A stretch of 64,000 nt of DNA from Sphingobium sp. EP60837 (GTDB lineage Bacteria > Pseudomonadota > Alphaproteobacteria > Sphingomonadales > Sphingomonadaceae). Positions 7,796 through 16,588 of this stretch are shown here, piece after piece (position 1 is the first letter of the stretch; every line of letters starts with the position of its first letter). The stretch lies in NCBI RefSeq assembly GCF_001658005.1, contig NZ_CP015987.1, positions 1 to 64,000 on the forward strand. Reading direction: 5' to 3'. The notes under the pieces were generated by a model. That model saw only the letters and a list, made by a program, of their open reading frames with translations. It was not told where the DNA came from and made no database searches. Position numbers and translations under genes: made by a program.

Positions 7796-8581
7796 TTAGC
7801 CAGCGCCCAGCAGATCCGGGTTGCGCCGCAGTTCCTGCCCGCCATCCACGGCAAAGGATTGGCCGGTGACCCAGGAAGAACCCGGGCCAGCCAGATAGGC
7901 GACGGCTGCCGCGATATCCTCCGGTTCGCCCACGCGCTTTAGCGGGGTCTGTTCCAGGAAGCGGCCAATCACAGCAGGGTCGGCGAACATGTCCGCCGTC
8001 GCTTCGCTTCGCGTCAGCCCCGGCCGAACCGCGTTCACGCGGATTCCGAGCGCCCCCAGTTCGTCCGCTACGGTACGGATCAGCCCCTCCAGCCCCGCCT
8101 TGCTGGCGCAATAGGTCGCCAAGGCAGGAAAGGGCAGCGTCGCGGCGGTCGAGGATATGCAAATGATGGACCCGCCCGCCTTCATCAAAGGTGCTCCCAG
8201 CCGCATAGCGATGAAGGCGGTTGTAATGTTGAGGTCGAGATCGCGCCGAAGATCCGCCACGCTGGCGGATAGAAAGGGCGCGAAGCCACTTCCGCCGACC
8301 GTCGGCACCAATATGTCGAGCCGGCCGGCAAGCGCATGGGCCTGTTCCAACGCCCTGCCGACATCCTCTTCACTACCAGCATCTCCAGGGCAGATGGCAA
8401 TCTCTGCATCCGGAACTGCATCCGCGATCTGGCTCCGCGAAGCCCGAAGCGCCTCCTCGCGTCGGCCCATGATGACGACGCGCGCGCCATCAGCGGCCAG
8501 CGCCCGCGCGCAGGCCGTGCCGATGCCGCCGCTGCCTCCGGTTACAAGAGCGGTCTTGCCTGCCAGCGGAGCGGTACTCAT
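7796..8581 (-). CDS. short-chain dehydrogenase/reductase (SDR)
   Basis: A 261-residue SDR with TGGSGGIG at residues 14-21 and a YCASK active site preceded by 'ISSTAATLP'. The usual NNAG motif is replaced by PTVGG, an atypical but known variant. 'MGRREEAL' after strand two suggests NADP(H) preference. Its start overlaps the stop of the upstream NAD(P)-binding gene by four bases, so the operon order is Rossmann protein, SDR, SDR, SnoaL. The substrate is unknown. Confidence 0.9.
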   Translation of the reverse strand: MSTAPLAGKTALVTGGSGGIGTACARALAADGARVVIMGRREEALRASRSQIADAVPDAEIAICPGDAGSEEDVGRALEQAHALAGRLDILVPTVGGSGFAPFLSASVADLRRDLDLNITTAFIAMRLGAPLMKAGGSIICISSTAATLPFPALATYCASKAGLEGLIRTVADELGALGIRVNAVRPGLTRSEATADMFADPAVIGRFLEQTPLKRVGEPEDIAAAVAYLAGPGSSWVTGQSFAVDGGQELRRNPDLLGAG

Positions 8582-9486
8582 TGGGCCGACCTGAATTGAG
8601 CAACAACCTCCGTCACCGCCCGCGCGATATCATTTCGGCGATAGCCAAGGTCCGCCATCGTCTTCGCGTCGGGCTCATAGCTGACCATGTTGCCACGCCC
8701 GGTAAAGATCGCTGCATCCGGCAACATCGGATGTTCCTGATCGAGCGACGGCACATCCACCTGATTGCCAGCAGCGCGGAAGAAGAGCTTGAAATAGTCG
8801 GCGAAACTCAAATTCTCGTCGCCGACGAGGTAAGCCTTGCCATTTTCGCCCCGCTCAAGTGCCGCCTGGATGGCTTCAGAGAGCGACTGGGTGGAAATGA
8901 AGTTAGTGCCGCCAGCGGGGCCGTAGGGCGGAATACCCAATTTCCCCTCGGCATAGCGGGTATAGGCTTCGAACATGGGCAGGTTCATGCCCGGCACGGT
9001 GCCCACAACGAATGGTGCATCGAGACTGACGACATGGAAGCTGTCGTCGGCCAGGGCGGTGATGCCATCCGTCGCTAGCTTGCGCGACCGGATATAAACA
9101 TTCTTCTCCATCAGCTCCGGCGCGATATGCGGATAGAAGCTGCCGACATGGATGAAGTGCCGAACGCCCGCCTGCTTGGCCAGCGCGGCGAACTGCGGCA
9201 CTGCTTCGCCATTGGAGCGCAGCACATGCGCATCATAATCGGCACCCTTCGGGACATGACGAATGTCGTTGCCTGCGGCGAAGACGATCGCGTCGAACCC
9301 GGCCAAGTCCTCGGCCTTAAAGCTGCCTGCGATATAGTCGCCCGGCAAAAAGGGCAGCCGGGCGAGGGGGGTGCTGTCCTGCGGGGCGTTGCGCCCGGAC
9401 ACGGTCACGTCATGTCCGTGTGACGCCAGGTAAAGAGCCGCATGGCCGCCGATCATGCCGGTGCCACCGACAACAAGAATCTTCAT
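8578..9486 (-). CDS. NAD(P)-binding Rossmann protein (NmrA/extended-SDR-like)
   Basis: A 302-residue extended or atypical SDR. The ATG at 9486 has GAGGA eight bases upstream and is followed immediately by MKILVVGGTGMIGGHAALYL, the nucleotide-binding start; the longer open frame is not used. 'VSGRNAP' after the second strand suggests NADP(H). 'HFIHVGSFYPHIAPE' lies where extended SDRs carry Ser/Tyr. Family members include NAD-dependent epimerases and NmrA-like sensors. It is the first gene of the minus-strand operon, with an HxlR-type regulator divergent from it across 105 bases. Confidence 0.85.
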   Translation of the reverse strand: MKILVVGGTGMIGGHAALYLASHGHDVTVSGRNAPQDSTPLARLPFLPGDYIAGSFKAEDLAGFDAIVFAAGNDIRHVPKGADYDAHVLRSNGEAVPQFAALAKQAGVRHFIHVGSFYPHIAPELMEKNVYIRSRKLATDGITALADDSFHVVSLDAPFVVGTVPGMNLPMFEAYTRYAEGKLGIPPYGPAGGTNFISTQSLSEAIQAALERGENGKAYLVGDENLSFADYFKLFFRAAGNQVDVPSLDQEHPMLPDAAIFTGRGNMVSYEPDAKTMADLGYRRNDIARAVTEVVAQFRSAQ

Positions 9487-9591
9487 GTTAGCTTCCTCTC
9501 CATCCGGGGCGCAGCGCGCCTCTCGATGAATCATGGCTATCCGTTTCAGTTTCCATTTGCAACAAGGCACCGATTGTATATCAGGTAACCC

Positions 9592-9942
9592 ATGGATACC
9601 AACGTGAACCCCCAGACGGCCCTCGAAATATTAGAGCTGGTTGGCAATAAATGGACGATGCTGGTCACCTACCGGCTCGGCGATGGCGCGATGCGCTTTT
9701 CCGATCTGAAACGCTGCGCAACGCCGATCAGTTCGAAAATGCTGACGCAGACTCTGCGGGAGTTGGAACGGTTCGGGATGGTCTCCCGCGAGGTATTGCC
9801 CACCATGCCGCCCAGCGTCGAATATCAGCTGACGGATCTCGGGCGGAGTTTTCTAGGCGCGGTGAGCATGATCTGCGGCTGGATAGGCGACAATCATGTC
9901 GCGCTGGAACAGGCCAGGCAACAGCAGTCGATCGCGGCGTAG
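9592..9942 (+). CDS. HxlR-family transcriptional regulator
   Basis: A 116-residue winged-helix regulator with the HxlR signature: 'LELVGNKWTMLVTYRLGDGAMRF' (in pieces), 'LKRCATPISSKMLTQTLREL', 'FGMVSREVLPTMPPSVEYQL' and 'TDLGRSF'. The Trp-Thr pair in 'GNKWTMLV' and the 'PPSVEYQLTDLG' wing are diagnostic. It has no sensing cysteine, so a small-molecule rather than HypR-type redox signal is more likely. It is divergent from the NAD(P)-binding/SDR/SDR/SnoaL operon, and such regulators usually control the divergent oxidoreductase operon. Confidence 0.9.
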   Translation: MDTNVNPQTALEILELVGNKWTMLVTYRLGDGAMRFSDLKRCATPISSKMLTQTLRELERFGMVSREVLPTMPPSVEYQLTDLGRSFLGAVSMICGWIGDNHVALEQARQQQSIAA

Positions 9943-9961
9943 GTCGGCCTTTACGCGCGGG

Positions 9962-11242
9962 TTAGGTCTGAGAGGACAGCGCCAAATCCGCGTGAACTGC
10001 GTTCGCCAAACCCAGCGCAAAATCGAAGACGGACAGATTATTGATCAGACCGGTCACACGAAGACTCTGTGCAGGAACGACGAAGCCAACCGTCCCCGCG
10101 GCGCCCAACCAACCGAACAAACCTTTGAACCCGCCATGGTTGGCGATACATCCTCCCGCGCCGAAGCCTGTCACTCCTGGTATACCGACATAATCGCGCA
10201 TGCTGACGCCATCAGGCAGGAGGTTGGATGTCCCAAGCGCGACGGCGACAGCAGGAAGAACCTCCTTACCCCGGTATATCCCTCCATTCGCCAGCATGGT
10301 CAAAAATCGATCATAATCCTGCGCCGATGACACCAAACCTCCCCCGCCAGAGGGGAATGCGGGCTTCTCCAAGAAGATGGAAGTTAGCCCCGCATCAACC
10401 GGGGTCAAAGCTGCGCCTTTGCCGCTATAACTTGTCACAAGACGAGCCTTCTCGCCGCTTGGCACGTGGAAGGATGTGCTGGTCATTCCCAGCGGCGCGA
10501 ATAACCGGCGCTCCAAAAACTCCTCGAAAGGGAGATCCGATGCCAACTCAATGATGCGGCCGAGTAAATCCAACCCAACCGAGTAGCTCCACGCCGTGCC
10601 CGGATCGGCGAGAAGAGGCGCGGTCGCCAACCGCTCGGCAAATTCCTTTAGGCTTGTGACGGCGCCATCGGCGCGCTCAGCGCGGTTGCGTAGGTTTTGG
10701 CCCAGGCCCAGCCTTTGATATTCAGCGTTGAGCGGTCCCTTCACCGCAGGTCCGCCGCCCAGGCCCGCCGTGTGGGTGAGGAGGTGACGGATCGTCATGA
10801 TGGAGGTGGCGGGACGGCTCTCGATACCTTGGCTGGGGTTTGTCAGCACCCGCATCTTTCCAAAGGCAGGGATGAAGTCAGCGACCGATTGGTCAAGCTT
10901 CATCCGACCCTCGGCAATCAGCAACATTGCCGCCATCCCGGTAATCGGTTTGGTCATGGAATAGATGCGAAATAGCGTATTCTGGTCAACCGAGCGCTGG
11001 CTATCCATCGCAATTGTGCCGTCATTTACATAAAAGGGCCGCTCTGCTCCCCGGCCGATCGCAACGCTCACCCCCGGACAAGCCTTTTCCGCTATCAAGC
11101 GGTCTGCCAACGCTCGGACAGTGGGAGAGCGGTCGCGCTTCGAGGTGCGCGCATAGCCTGGCGCAGCGCTGGCGAGTCCGAGCCAGATGGCTCCCCGCAA
11201 CAGATCGCGCCGCCGAACCATCTCCGCCGCCCCATATGACAT
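9962..11242 (-). CDS. serine hydrolase, class C beta-lactamase fold (family VIII esterase-like)
   Basis: A 426-residue exported hydrolase. The N-terminus 'MVRRRDLLRGAIWLGLASA' looks like a twin-arginine/Sec leader, ending near GYARTS. The catalytic SxxK is in RIYSMTKPITG (about residue 92), the Tyr motif is in WSYSVGLDLLGRII, and 'NHGGFKGLFGW' corresponds to the C-terminal HGG/KTG region. Family VIII esterases and D-aminopeptidases share this layout. The first in-frame ATG is taken; the ATG eight codons later is nearer the arginine motif. It stands alone and converges with the HxlR gene. It could hydrolyse esters or lactams; there is no evidence to choose. Confidence 0.88.
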   Translation of the reverse strand: MSYGAAEMVRRRDLLRGAIWLGLASAAPGYARTSKRDRSPTVRALADRLIAEKACPGVSVAIGRGAERPFYVNDGTIAMDSQRSVDQNTLFRIYSMTKPITGMAAMLLIAEGRMKLDQSVADFIPAFGKMRVLTNPSQGIESRPATSIMTIRHLLTHTAGLGGGPAVKGPLNAEYQRLGLGQNLRNRAERADGAVTSLKEFAERLATAPLLADPGTAWSYSVGLDLLGRIIELASDLPFEEFLERRLFAPLGMTSTSFHVPSGEKARLVTSYSGKGAALTPVDAGLTSIFLEKPAFPSGGGGLVSSAQDYDRFLTMLANGGIYRGKEVLPAVAVALGTSNLLPDGVSMRDYVGIPGVTGFGAGGCIANHGGFKGLFGWLGAAGTVGFVVPAQSLRVTGLINNLSVFDFALGLANAVHADLALSSQT

Positions 11243-11281
11243 GGCTATCCTCCCCGCCGCTTCTTTTATGTGATGGTCTAT

Positions 11282-11635
11282 TTATTTGTGCGAGGGGTCA
11301 ATATTGGACTGCCAGCGATTATCGCCTCCACGCTTCCAAAGCGCCCCCGCCGCCAGGGCGACAAGCGCCCAAAATATTGTCGTGCCTAGGAAGGACGGCA
11401 GCCGGAACTGATCTTCTCCGGTCAGCATGCCGATCAGGCTGGCTGACCCAACCACAGAAATGCCCGGATAGTCGATCAGGTAGGGAAGAGGCCAGCCTGC
11501 CGCAGCCACGGCGCAGCCCTGTTCGCAGCCCATGATCTCCGCATAAAGTGCCTGCGCCTGTCCGGCATATGCTGACGAGGCGATGGCGAGAGCCAGTCCC
11601 GAAAACAGCGCGACTGATATCCGGCGAATTCTCAT
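11282..11635 (-). CDS. hypothetical exported membrane protein
   Basis: A 117-residue protein with a cleavable signal sequence (MRIRRISVALFSGLALAIASSAYA), a pair of cysteines in 'MGCEQGCAVAAAGWP', and one or two hydrophobic stretches ('YPGISVVGSASLIGML' and 'LGTTIFWALVALAAGALW'). The basic C-terminus (KRGGDNRW) probably ends in the cytoplasm. It lies 12 bases downstream of the SIMPL lipoprotein gene and probably shares its transcript. No family was recognised. Confidence 0.6.
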   Translation of the reverse strand: MRIRRISVALFSGLALAIASSAYAGQAQALYAEIMGCEQGCAVAAAGWPLPYLIDYPGISVVGSASLIGMLTGEDQFRLPSFLGTTIFWALVALAAGALWKRGGDNRWQSNIDPSHK

Positions 11636-11647
11636 TAGGCGCCTGCC

Positions 11648-12391
11648 TTAGCTCCGTTCCTTGGGAATCAGAGCAAAATCGACCTGGATGGCGACTGCGC
11701 TCGCCGTCTCGCCAGGCATCAGCCTAGCCATCGATCCATTCGCCGCCGACTGCTCGACGACTGGCGGCGGGGCCACCGGCACTGCTCCTGGAAGGTAGCG
11801 GTTCCCCTGCGTGCCTCCCGCGTCACGAATGGAAATCACGCGCGCGACCGTCATTCCGGCCGCATCGGCATATGTCTGCGCCCGGCTGCGCGCCGCCTTA
11901 TAGGCCGCCGCATAGGCGGAGTTCGCCGCGCCCTCGGGATCGGACAGGCGCAAGTCCGGCCCGCTCATAATATTGGCTCCCGCGCCCGTCACGGCATCCA
12001 CCGCCGCAGCTGCCCGATCAACATCGCGCACGGTGACATTGATGATGTTGCCAGCCTGATATTGTCCTTTGCGATCGCCCCAATCGACCCGTTGAACGGT
12101 CAGCGAACGGGTCTGGATATCCTTGTCCGCGATCCCAGCTTGATTGAGAGCGGCAACAATCTTCGCGATCATCTGGCGGTTTGCCGCGTTGGCGCTGGGT
12201 GCATCCTTGCTCCATGTGTTGATGCCCGCCTGGAACTGCGCCTGGTCTGGCTTTGTGTCTTCCTGACCGGTTGCGCTGACGGAGAGCAGCGTTTCTTCAT
12301 GCCTCATGCCGCGGGGGTCGTAATCCGCTTCTCCGCATGCGGACAGCAGAAGGGTTCCCAGCGCAAGATACATCCTGGTCATAGTTGGCAT
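11648..12391 (-). CDS. SIMPL-domain (DUF541) lipoprotein
   Basis: A 247-residue periplasmic protein. The lipobox LLSAC near residue 19 predicts lipidation. The SIMPL domain is recognisable by 'LLSVSATGQEDTKPDQAQF', 'NAANRQMIAKIVAALNQAG', 'IQTRSLTVQRV', 'AVDAVTGAGAN', 'AYKAARSRAQTYADAAG' and 'VARVISI'. SIMPL proteins such as BP26 form oligomeric channels or stress-response proteins in the envelope; the biochemical role is unclear. It is followed closely by a small membrane gene. The start has two nearby Met codons; the distance of the first to the lipobox is normal. Confidence 0.88.
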   Translation of the reverse strand: MPTMTRMYLALGTLLLSACGEADYDPRGMRHEETLLSVSATGQEDTKPDQAQFQAGINTWSKDAPSANAANRQMIAKIVAALNQAGIADKDIQTRSLTVQRVDWGDRKGQYQAGNIINVTVRDVDRAAAAVDAVTGAGANIMSGPDLRLSDPEGAANSAYAAAYKAARSRAQTYADAAGMTVARVISIRDAGGTQGNRYLPGAVPVAPPPVVEQSAANGSMARLMPGETASAVAIQVDFALIPKERS

Positions 12392-12594
12392 CTCCGGTGA
12401 TGACTTTCCGCGCGAGACAATGCCGTTCGGGAAATGAAGGAATGCTGACCGACCAAATTACGGAAGTTTCTGGCTCGCGGGCGCTTGTAACGGCACATCG
12501 CCTTTTGGCGTTTATCGGATGACATGATCATGTAATCTACCTTTGAACGGCTGAAGCGAGACGTAGATCATCATCAATCAGCGGGGAGGTCGGC

Positions 12595-13578
12595 TTGGCA
12601 GAGTGGGTTCATCGCTACGCGCGGGTGAATGGGCTGGACATGCATTATGTCGAGCAAGGAGAAGGTCCGCTCGTCATATTGGCTCATGGTTTCCCGCAGA
12701 CATGGTTCAGCTGGCATCGTCAAATTCCCGCCATTGCGGCAGCTGGCTACCGGGTCGTGACATTTGACCAACGGGGAATGGGGCAGACCAGTGCTCCCGT
12801 TGATCCTGCCGCATATGATGTGCCGCATACGGTCGGCGACCTCGTCGGCTTGCTCGATCATTTAGGGGAGCAGACAGCGATCTTCGCAGGCTTGGATTTC
12901 GGCCTTTTCGCCATATACGACATGGCCTACCATCATCCCGAACGGATGACCGCGATAATCGGCCTGGAAAATCCGGCCTGGCCGCATGATCCCCAGCGTT
13001 CCCCGCTGGCGGAGGCGGCGGATCTGGGCGCGCGTCACTTCTACCATCTCCATTATTTCACTGCGCAGCCGGGCGTTGCCGATGCGGCGCTCAATGCCGC
13101 GCCCCGTGCGTTCTTGTCGAAGGTCTTTTATGCCCTGTCCGGCGATTATCATTATATCAACGTGTGGAAACATCCACCGGAAACAGCTTATCTCGAAGCA
13201 CTTCCAGAGCCGCCGCCGCTACCTTGGGCATGGTTGTCGGAGTTAGAACTGGAATATTTCGTCAACGACTATGCGCGCTCAGGCTTCACCGGCGGTCTCA
13301 ATTGGTATCGAGCAATGGATTTACGCTGGCAACAGCGCCGCCGCTTTGAAGGCGTACCGAACCCCGTCCCATTCTATTTCATCGGCAGCGAGAACGACAC
13401 CGACCTTGAGGCTTTTCATGGTGAGGACCCGCTAGCAAAACTTCATCAGCAATATAGCGACCTTCGCGCGGTCGAAATCATACCCCATGCCGGTCACATG
13501 GTCCAGATGGAACGGGCGGCTGAGGTGACGCAGTTGATGCTGCGTTTTCTCTATGAGCTGAAGACCCCATCCAGCTAG
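12595..13578 (+). CDS. alpha/beta hydrolase, epoxide-hydrolase/haloalkane-dehalogenase-like
   Basis: A 327-residue hydrolase. 'LAHGFPQTWFSWH' carries the HGFP oxyanion motif of epoxide hydrolases, 'VTFDQRGMGQTSAP' follows, and the nucleophile elbow reads GLDFGLFA, so the nucleophile is Asp and not Ser, as in epoxide hydrolases and dehalogenases. The canonical Trp after the Asp is replaced by Phe. The cap-domain region contains a Tyr-rich stretch, and 'PHAGHMVQME' supplies the catalytic His. The start is TTG, 9-10 bases after GGGGAGG; no better start exists. It is divergent from the SIMPL gene. The substrate is unknown. Confidence 0.88.
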   Translation: MAEWVHRYARVNGLDMHYVEQGEGPLVILAHGFPQTWFSWHRQIPAIAAAGYRVVTFDQRGMGQTSAPVDPAAYDVPHTVGDLVGLLDHLGEQTAIFAGLDFGLFAIYDMAYHHPERMTAIIGLENPAWPHDPQRSPLAEAADLGARHFYHLHYFTAQPGVADAALNAAPRAFLSKVFYALSGDYHYINVWKHPPETAYLEALPEPPPLPWAWLSELELEYFVNDYARSGFTGGLNWYRAMDLRWQQRRRFEGVPNPVPFYFIGSENDTDLEAFHGEDPLAKLHQQYSDLRAVEIIPHAGHMVQMERAAEVTQLMLRFLYELKTPSS

Positions 13579-13640
13579 CCGATTGCGAGCTTCGCCTGTC
13601 GTGGTACAGCAAGTTTCAAATATGCAGGTGGGACAGAGGA

Positions 13641-14765
13641 ATGGAAGTTTTGAAAAGGATCCTTTTGGCGGTTTTCGCCCTGACCTTCGCCAACAGCGTC
13701 GAAGCGCGGGTGCCCTTGGATTGCCCGCTGCGAGACGCGCCCTATTCAACCAACTCCCCCCTGATCGACATTCTCCTCAGCCCGGCTGCGAAGGCCGTAG
13801 TGGACAGCCATGCTCCCGGTCTTCTCAGGGGCCTGCCGCCCCAGATGTTCGGTCCCGTCGCGCCCAGCTTCTCCGCGATCATGACATTGCGTGGCGTTGC
13901 CGGCTTTGCGGGCAAGGCGCCGGAGAGCGTAGCCTCCCTCGACGCGCCGCTTGCAGCCGTGCCTGTGACCGCGGCGGACAAGGTCGCACGTTGCGCGCGC
14001 TATGATAATGATCGGCCCAAATTCGTCATGCCCGCTGGCCGTCCGCGCATCCTGCTCTTCGAGAAGATGACCGGCTTTCGTGACGGCCCCTCGGTCGATG
14101 CAGCCCATGCCGCCATGCTTGCAATGGCGCAGAAAAAGGGCTGGGCCATGGTCGCAACCGACAAGGGCGGAGCGATGAACCCGGCGACGCTGGCCAAGTT
14201 CGATCTGGTTATCTGGAACAATGTGAGTGGCGACGTCCTGACATTGACGCAGAGGGACGCATTCCGGAAATATCTGGAGAAGGGCGGGGGCTTCATTGGC
14301 ATCCACGGGTCGGCGGGTGATCCTTTCACCTTCTGGGACTGGTATGTCGATACGCTGATCGGCGCGCGCTTTGCCGGCCACCCGATGGCGCCGCAGTTTC
14401 AGGACGCTCGCATAATGGTCGAACCCGAGGGCGCGGCGCTGACAAGCGGATTGCCATCGGACTGGGTGATGAAAGACGAATGGTATTCCTTCACCACCAA
14501 TCCGCGCAAAAGCGGTTCTACGATCATCGCAACGCTAGATGAGACCAGCTATAATCCAGTGGGCATGCGAGGCCAGCAACTTCGCATGGGCGATCATCCG
14601 ATTGTCTGGTCACGCTGTGTTGGACGCGGGCGCGTCTTCTATTCCGCGATCGGACACCGACCGGAAGTCTATTCGGATTCCCGCCACTTGATGCTGTTGG
14701 AAAATGCCGTGTCCTGGACCACTGAAGGCGGCAAGCAAGATTGTTCTGCGAACCCTTATCCCTGA
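13641..14765 (+). CDS. exported ThuA-domain protein
   Basis: A 374-residue protein with a signal peptide (MEVLKRILLAVFALTFANSVEA) and a ThuA/trehalose-utilisation glutamine-amidotransferase-like domain: 'RILLFEKMTGFRD', 'AAHAAMLAMAQKKGWAMV', 'DLVIWNNVSGDVLTLTQRDA', 'GGGFIGIHGSAGDP', 'TLIGARFAGHP' and 'DHPIVWSRCVGRGRVFYSAI'. ThuA-like proteins are linked to sugar metabolism, but this family is broad and often lacks demonstrated catalysis. The export signal points to periplasmic action. It is separated from the preceding hydrolase by 62 bases. Confidence 0.88.
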   Translation: MEVLKRILLAVFALTFANSVEARVPLDCPLRDAPYSTNSPLIDILLSPAAKAVVDSHAPGLLRGLPPQMFGPVAPSFSAIMTLRGVAGFAGKAPESVASLDAPLAAVPVTAADKVARCARYDNDRPKFVMPAGRPRILLFEKMTGFRDGPSVDAAHAAMLAMAQKKGWAMVATDKGGAMNPATLAKFDLVIWNNVSGDVLTLTQRDAFRKYLEKGGGFIGIHGSAGDPFTFWDWYVDTLIGARFAGHPMAPQFQDARIMVEPEGAALTSGLPSDWVMKDEWYSFTTNPRKSGSTIIATLDETSYNPVGMRGQQLRMGDHPIVWSRCVGRGRVFYSAIGHRPEVYSDSRHLMLLENAVSWTTEGGKQDCSANPYP

Positions 14766-14881
14766 GCGAGACGAGCAGCCGGGTTGCAGGGTTCGCGCGG
14801 CCCGCTCGATGCCGTGGCAGGGGATGTAGGAAACCCAGCTTAGCCAGCACAAAGCTGTGCTTCCAGCCTACCAATCGGTGG

Positions 14882-14904
14882 TTTCGATTTGAGGCGCGAC
14901 ATCC
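14882..14904 (+). repeat. solitary IS30-type inverted-repeat-like sequence
   Basis: These 23 bases differ at two positions from the left end of the intact IS30 element at 31408-31430; both share the core GATTTGA(A/G)GCGCGACATCC. No transposase sequence follows on either side, so it looks like the scar of a lost element or a chance target-like site. Confidence 0.4.
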
Positions 14905-15375
14905 TTCCAGAACTGGCAGAGCGAGTTCCCGTCCACCGCCGTGCTCGTTGCCCTTTCCGTCTTCCTCCGTCAGTGCGAGTCCCCGGAGTCAAAGCCAGTT
15001 GCCACACCGAACAGCGAAAGGGGACGTGACTCCGGATTAGCAACTCCTGCACGCCGCTAACCCTCGCAGTATTTTTTCAGCAGCAGCGCGTCCCGCTCGT
15101 CGCGCCGCCATTCCAATCTTCTTCGGCGCGGCTTTCGATGGCGCGTTGGCCGCCGCCGAACGGATTGGACTTGGGCGGCCGATCGGAGGTGGTCAAGGCG
15201 ATCAGAGTCTAAATGGCATCGGGTCCTCCCATTGGCCGAGAAATCTCTGGACGTTCGGGTGGAGCGCCCAGAAAAAACTCCGACAGCATCAGTATGGAGC
15301 CGTCTTGGATCCCCGCACGTTGCCAGGAAGATCGCCCGGGTTTCCACCATCCAAACGCGATTGGAGGACGTTCAC
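14905..15375. other. non-coding stretch before a lipoprotein gene
   Basis: I see no convincing gene. Short minus-strand frames lack ribosome sites and family motifs. The stretch may contain the lipoprotein promoter and old IS debris, given the IS30-like end at its left border. Confidence 0.4.
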
Positions 15376-16401
15376 ATGCAAAGCACCACCAATTTTCCTC
15401 GCAGAGCCGGCCTCACCCTTCTCCTGGCGATAGCTCTTGCGGCGTGCGGCAAGATAAAGCCCAACGCCGAGCCAGAGGCGGACAGAGAGCGAGTGGAGGC
15501 AAAACGTCAAAAGGCGGCTTGTACTTCGCCTGGAGCGTATAGACGGCTGAAGGATCTTCTTTTTGACCAGGTAATCGAACAATACAAAGGCCATAAGGCT
15601 AACCTCGACACGTTGGCAGATTATTCGTCGGCCAGGATGGAAGATCCCGTAGTCGAGGGCTCGGACCCGTTGCTTGACATCACCCGGTGCAAAGGCCGCT
15701 TCATTCTGGATATTCCACCGGGCGCAGAACGCGCGTTCGCCGGAGACCGTCGGTTACAAGCGGATGTGCGCTATACAGCGCAGGCAGCCGCTGACGGCAG
15801 CGGTTTTGTGTATCAGCTGTCGCAAGCTGAGCCTCTTGTTACCAGGCTTGCGGGGTTCAATCTGGACAGCGGCGGCTACCGGCCCCCGCCGGCGATTGAC
15901 GAGCAGTCCGCACTGGGGAATGAAACAGTTGCTGAGGGGCGGTTAGCCGAGCAAAATTCAAAACTCGCCCTTGCCCAGCTACCCGCGTCCGCTCGCAATC
16001 AGAATAATGTCCACCAGGTCCAACCAGATCGCGTCGAAGCCCGAAAAGCTGTGCTTCCACCGGAAAATGAACAGCTGCGGTCCCGACCTGCCGATGAAGC
16101 GGGGGAGGCCGCCGTCCGGGCATTTTATAATGCTCTCAGCGCAGGTGACGGCGCTGCCGCATCCGCGCGGGTTATTGCGGAAAAGCGGCGCACAGGAGCC
16201 TTCTCGCCGCAGGCCATCTCCCGTTTCTATGGAGCCTTGCCCGACCCTATACGATTAACCAAAATCGTGCCGCTTGGTCGGGGGGCATACCGAGTTCGTT
16301 ACCGTTACTCAGCGGGTCGCTCACATTGCGACGGGAGCGCTTTGGTCAGTCTTACCGATTCAGGTTTCATCCGTTCAATCAAAGCGCTCAACGGCTGTTA
16401 G
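15376..16401 (+). CDS. lipoprotein of unknown function
   Basis: A 341-residue protein. The ATG at 15376 has GGAGGA about eight bases upstream and is followed by a lipoprotein signal (RRAGLTLLLAIALAAC), so I prefer it to the longer frame. The middle (residues about 50-240) has paired cysteines ('AACTSPGAY', 'ITRCKGRF') and the C-terminal 100 residues resemble small alpha/beta domains that follow 'FYNALSAGDGAAASARVIAEKRR', like NTF2/SnoaL-type helix starts found in sphingomonad lipoproteins. 'SHCDGSALVSL...ALNGC' suggests a disulfide at the C-terminus. No named family was recognised. Confidence 0.75.
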   Translation: MQSTTNFPRRAGLTLLLAIALAACGKIKPNAEPEADRERVEAKRQKAACTSPGAYRRLKDLLFDQVIEQYKGHKANLDTLADYSSARMEDPVVEGSDPLLDITRCKGRFILDIPPGAERAFAGDRRLQADVRYTAQAAADGSGFVYQLSQAEPLVTRLAGFNLDSGGYRPPPAIDEQSALGNETVAEGRLAEQNSKLALAQLPASARNQNNVHQVQPDRVEARKAVLPPENEQLRSRPADEAGEAAVRAFYNALSAGDGAAASARVIAEKRRTGAFSPQAISRFYGALPDPIRLTKIVPLGRGAYRVRYRYSAGRSHCDGSALVSLTDSGFIRSIKALNGC

Positions 16402-16588
16402 TCGCTGCATTGCCGCACCCTTGCTAGACTACGCCAGCTGCTGAAATGCTAAACATCATAACTAACAAGCTGCTGCAGGCGGCAGTACCGGCCATGCCTA
16501 AGGATCGATTTTTTGCTTTCAAACGGTCGATGCGGAGCATATTTTTTCTCGGCCGGATCCACATACCGGGCTTCGAGAGTCGATATTC

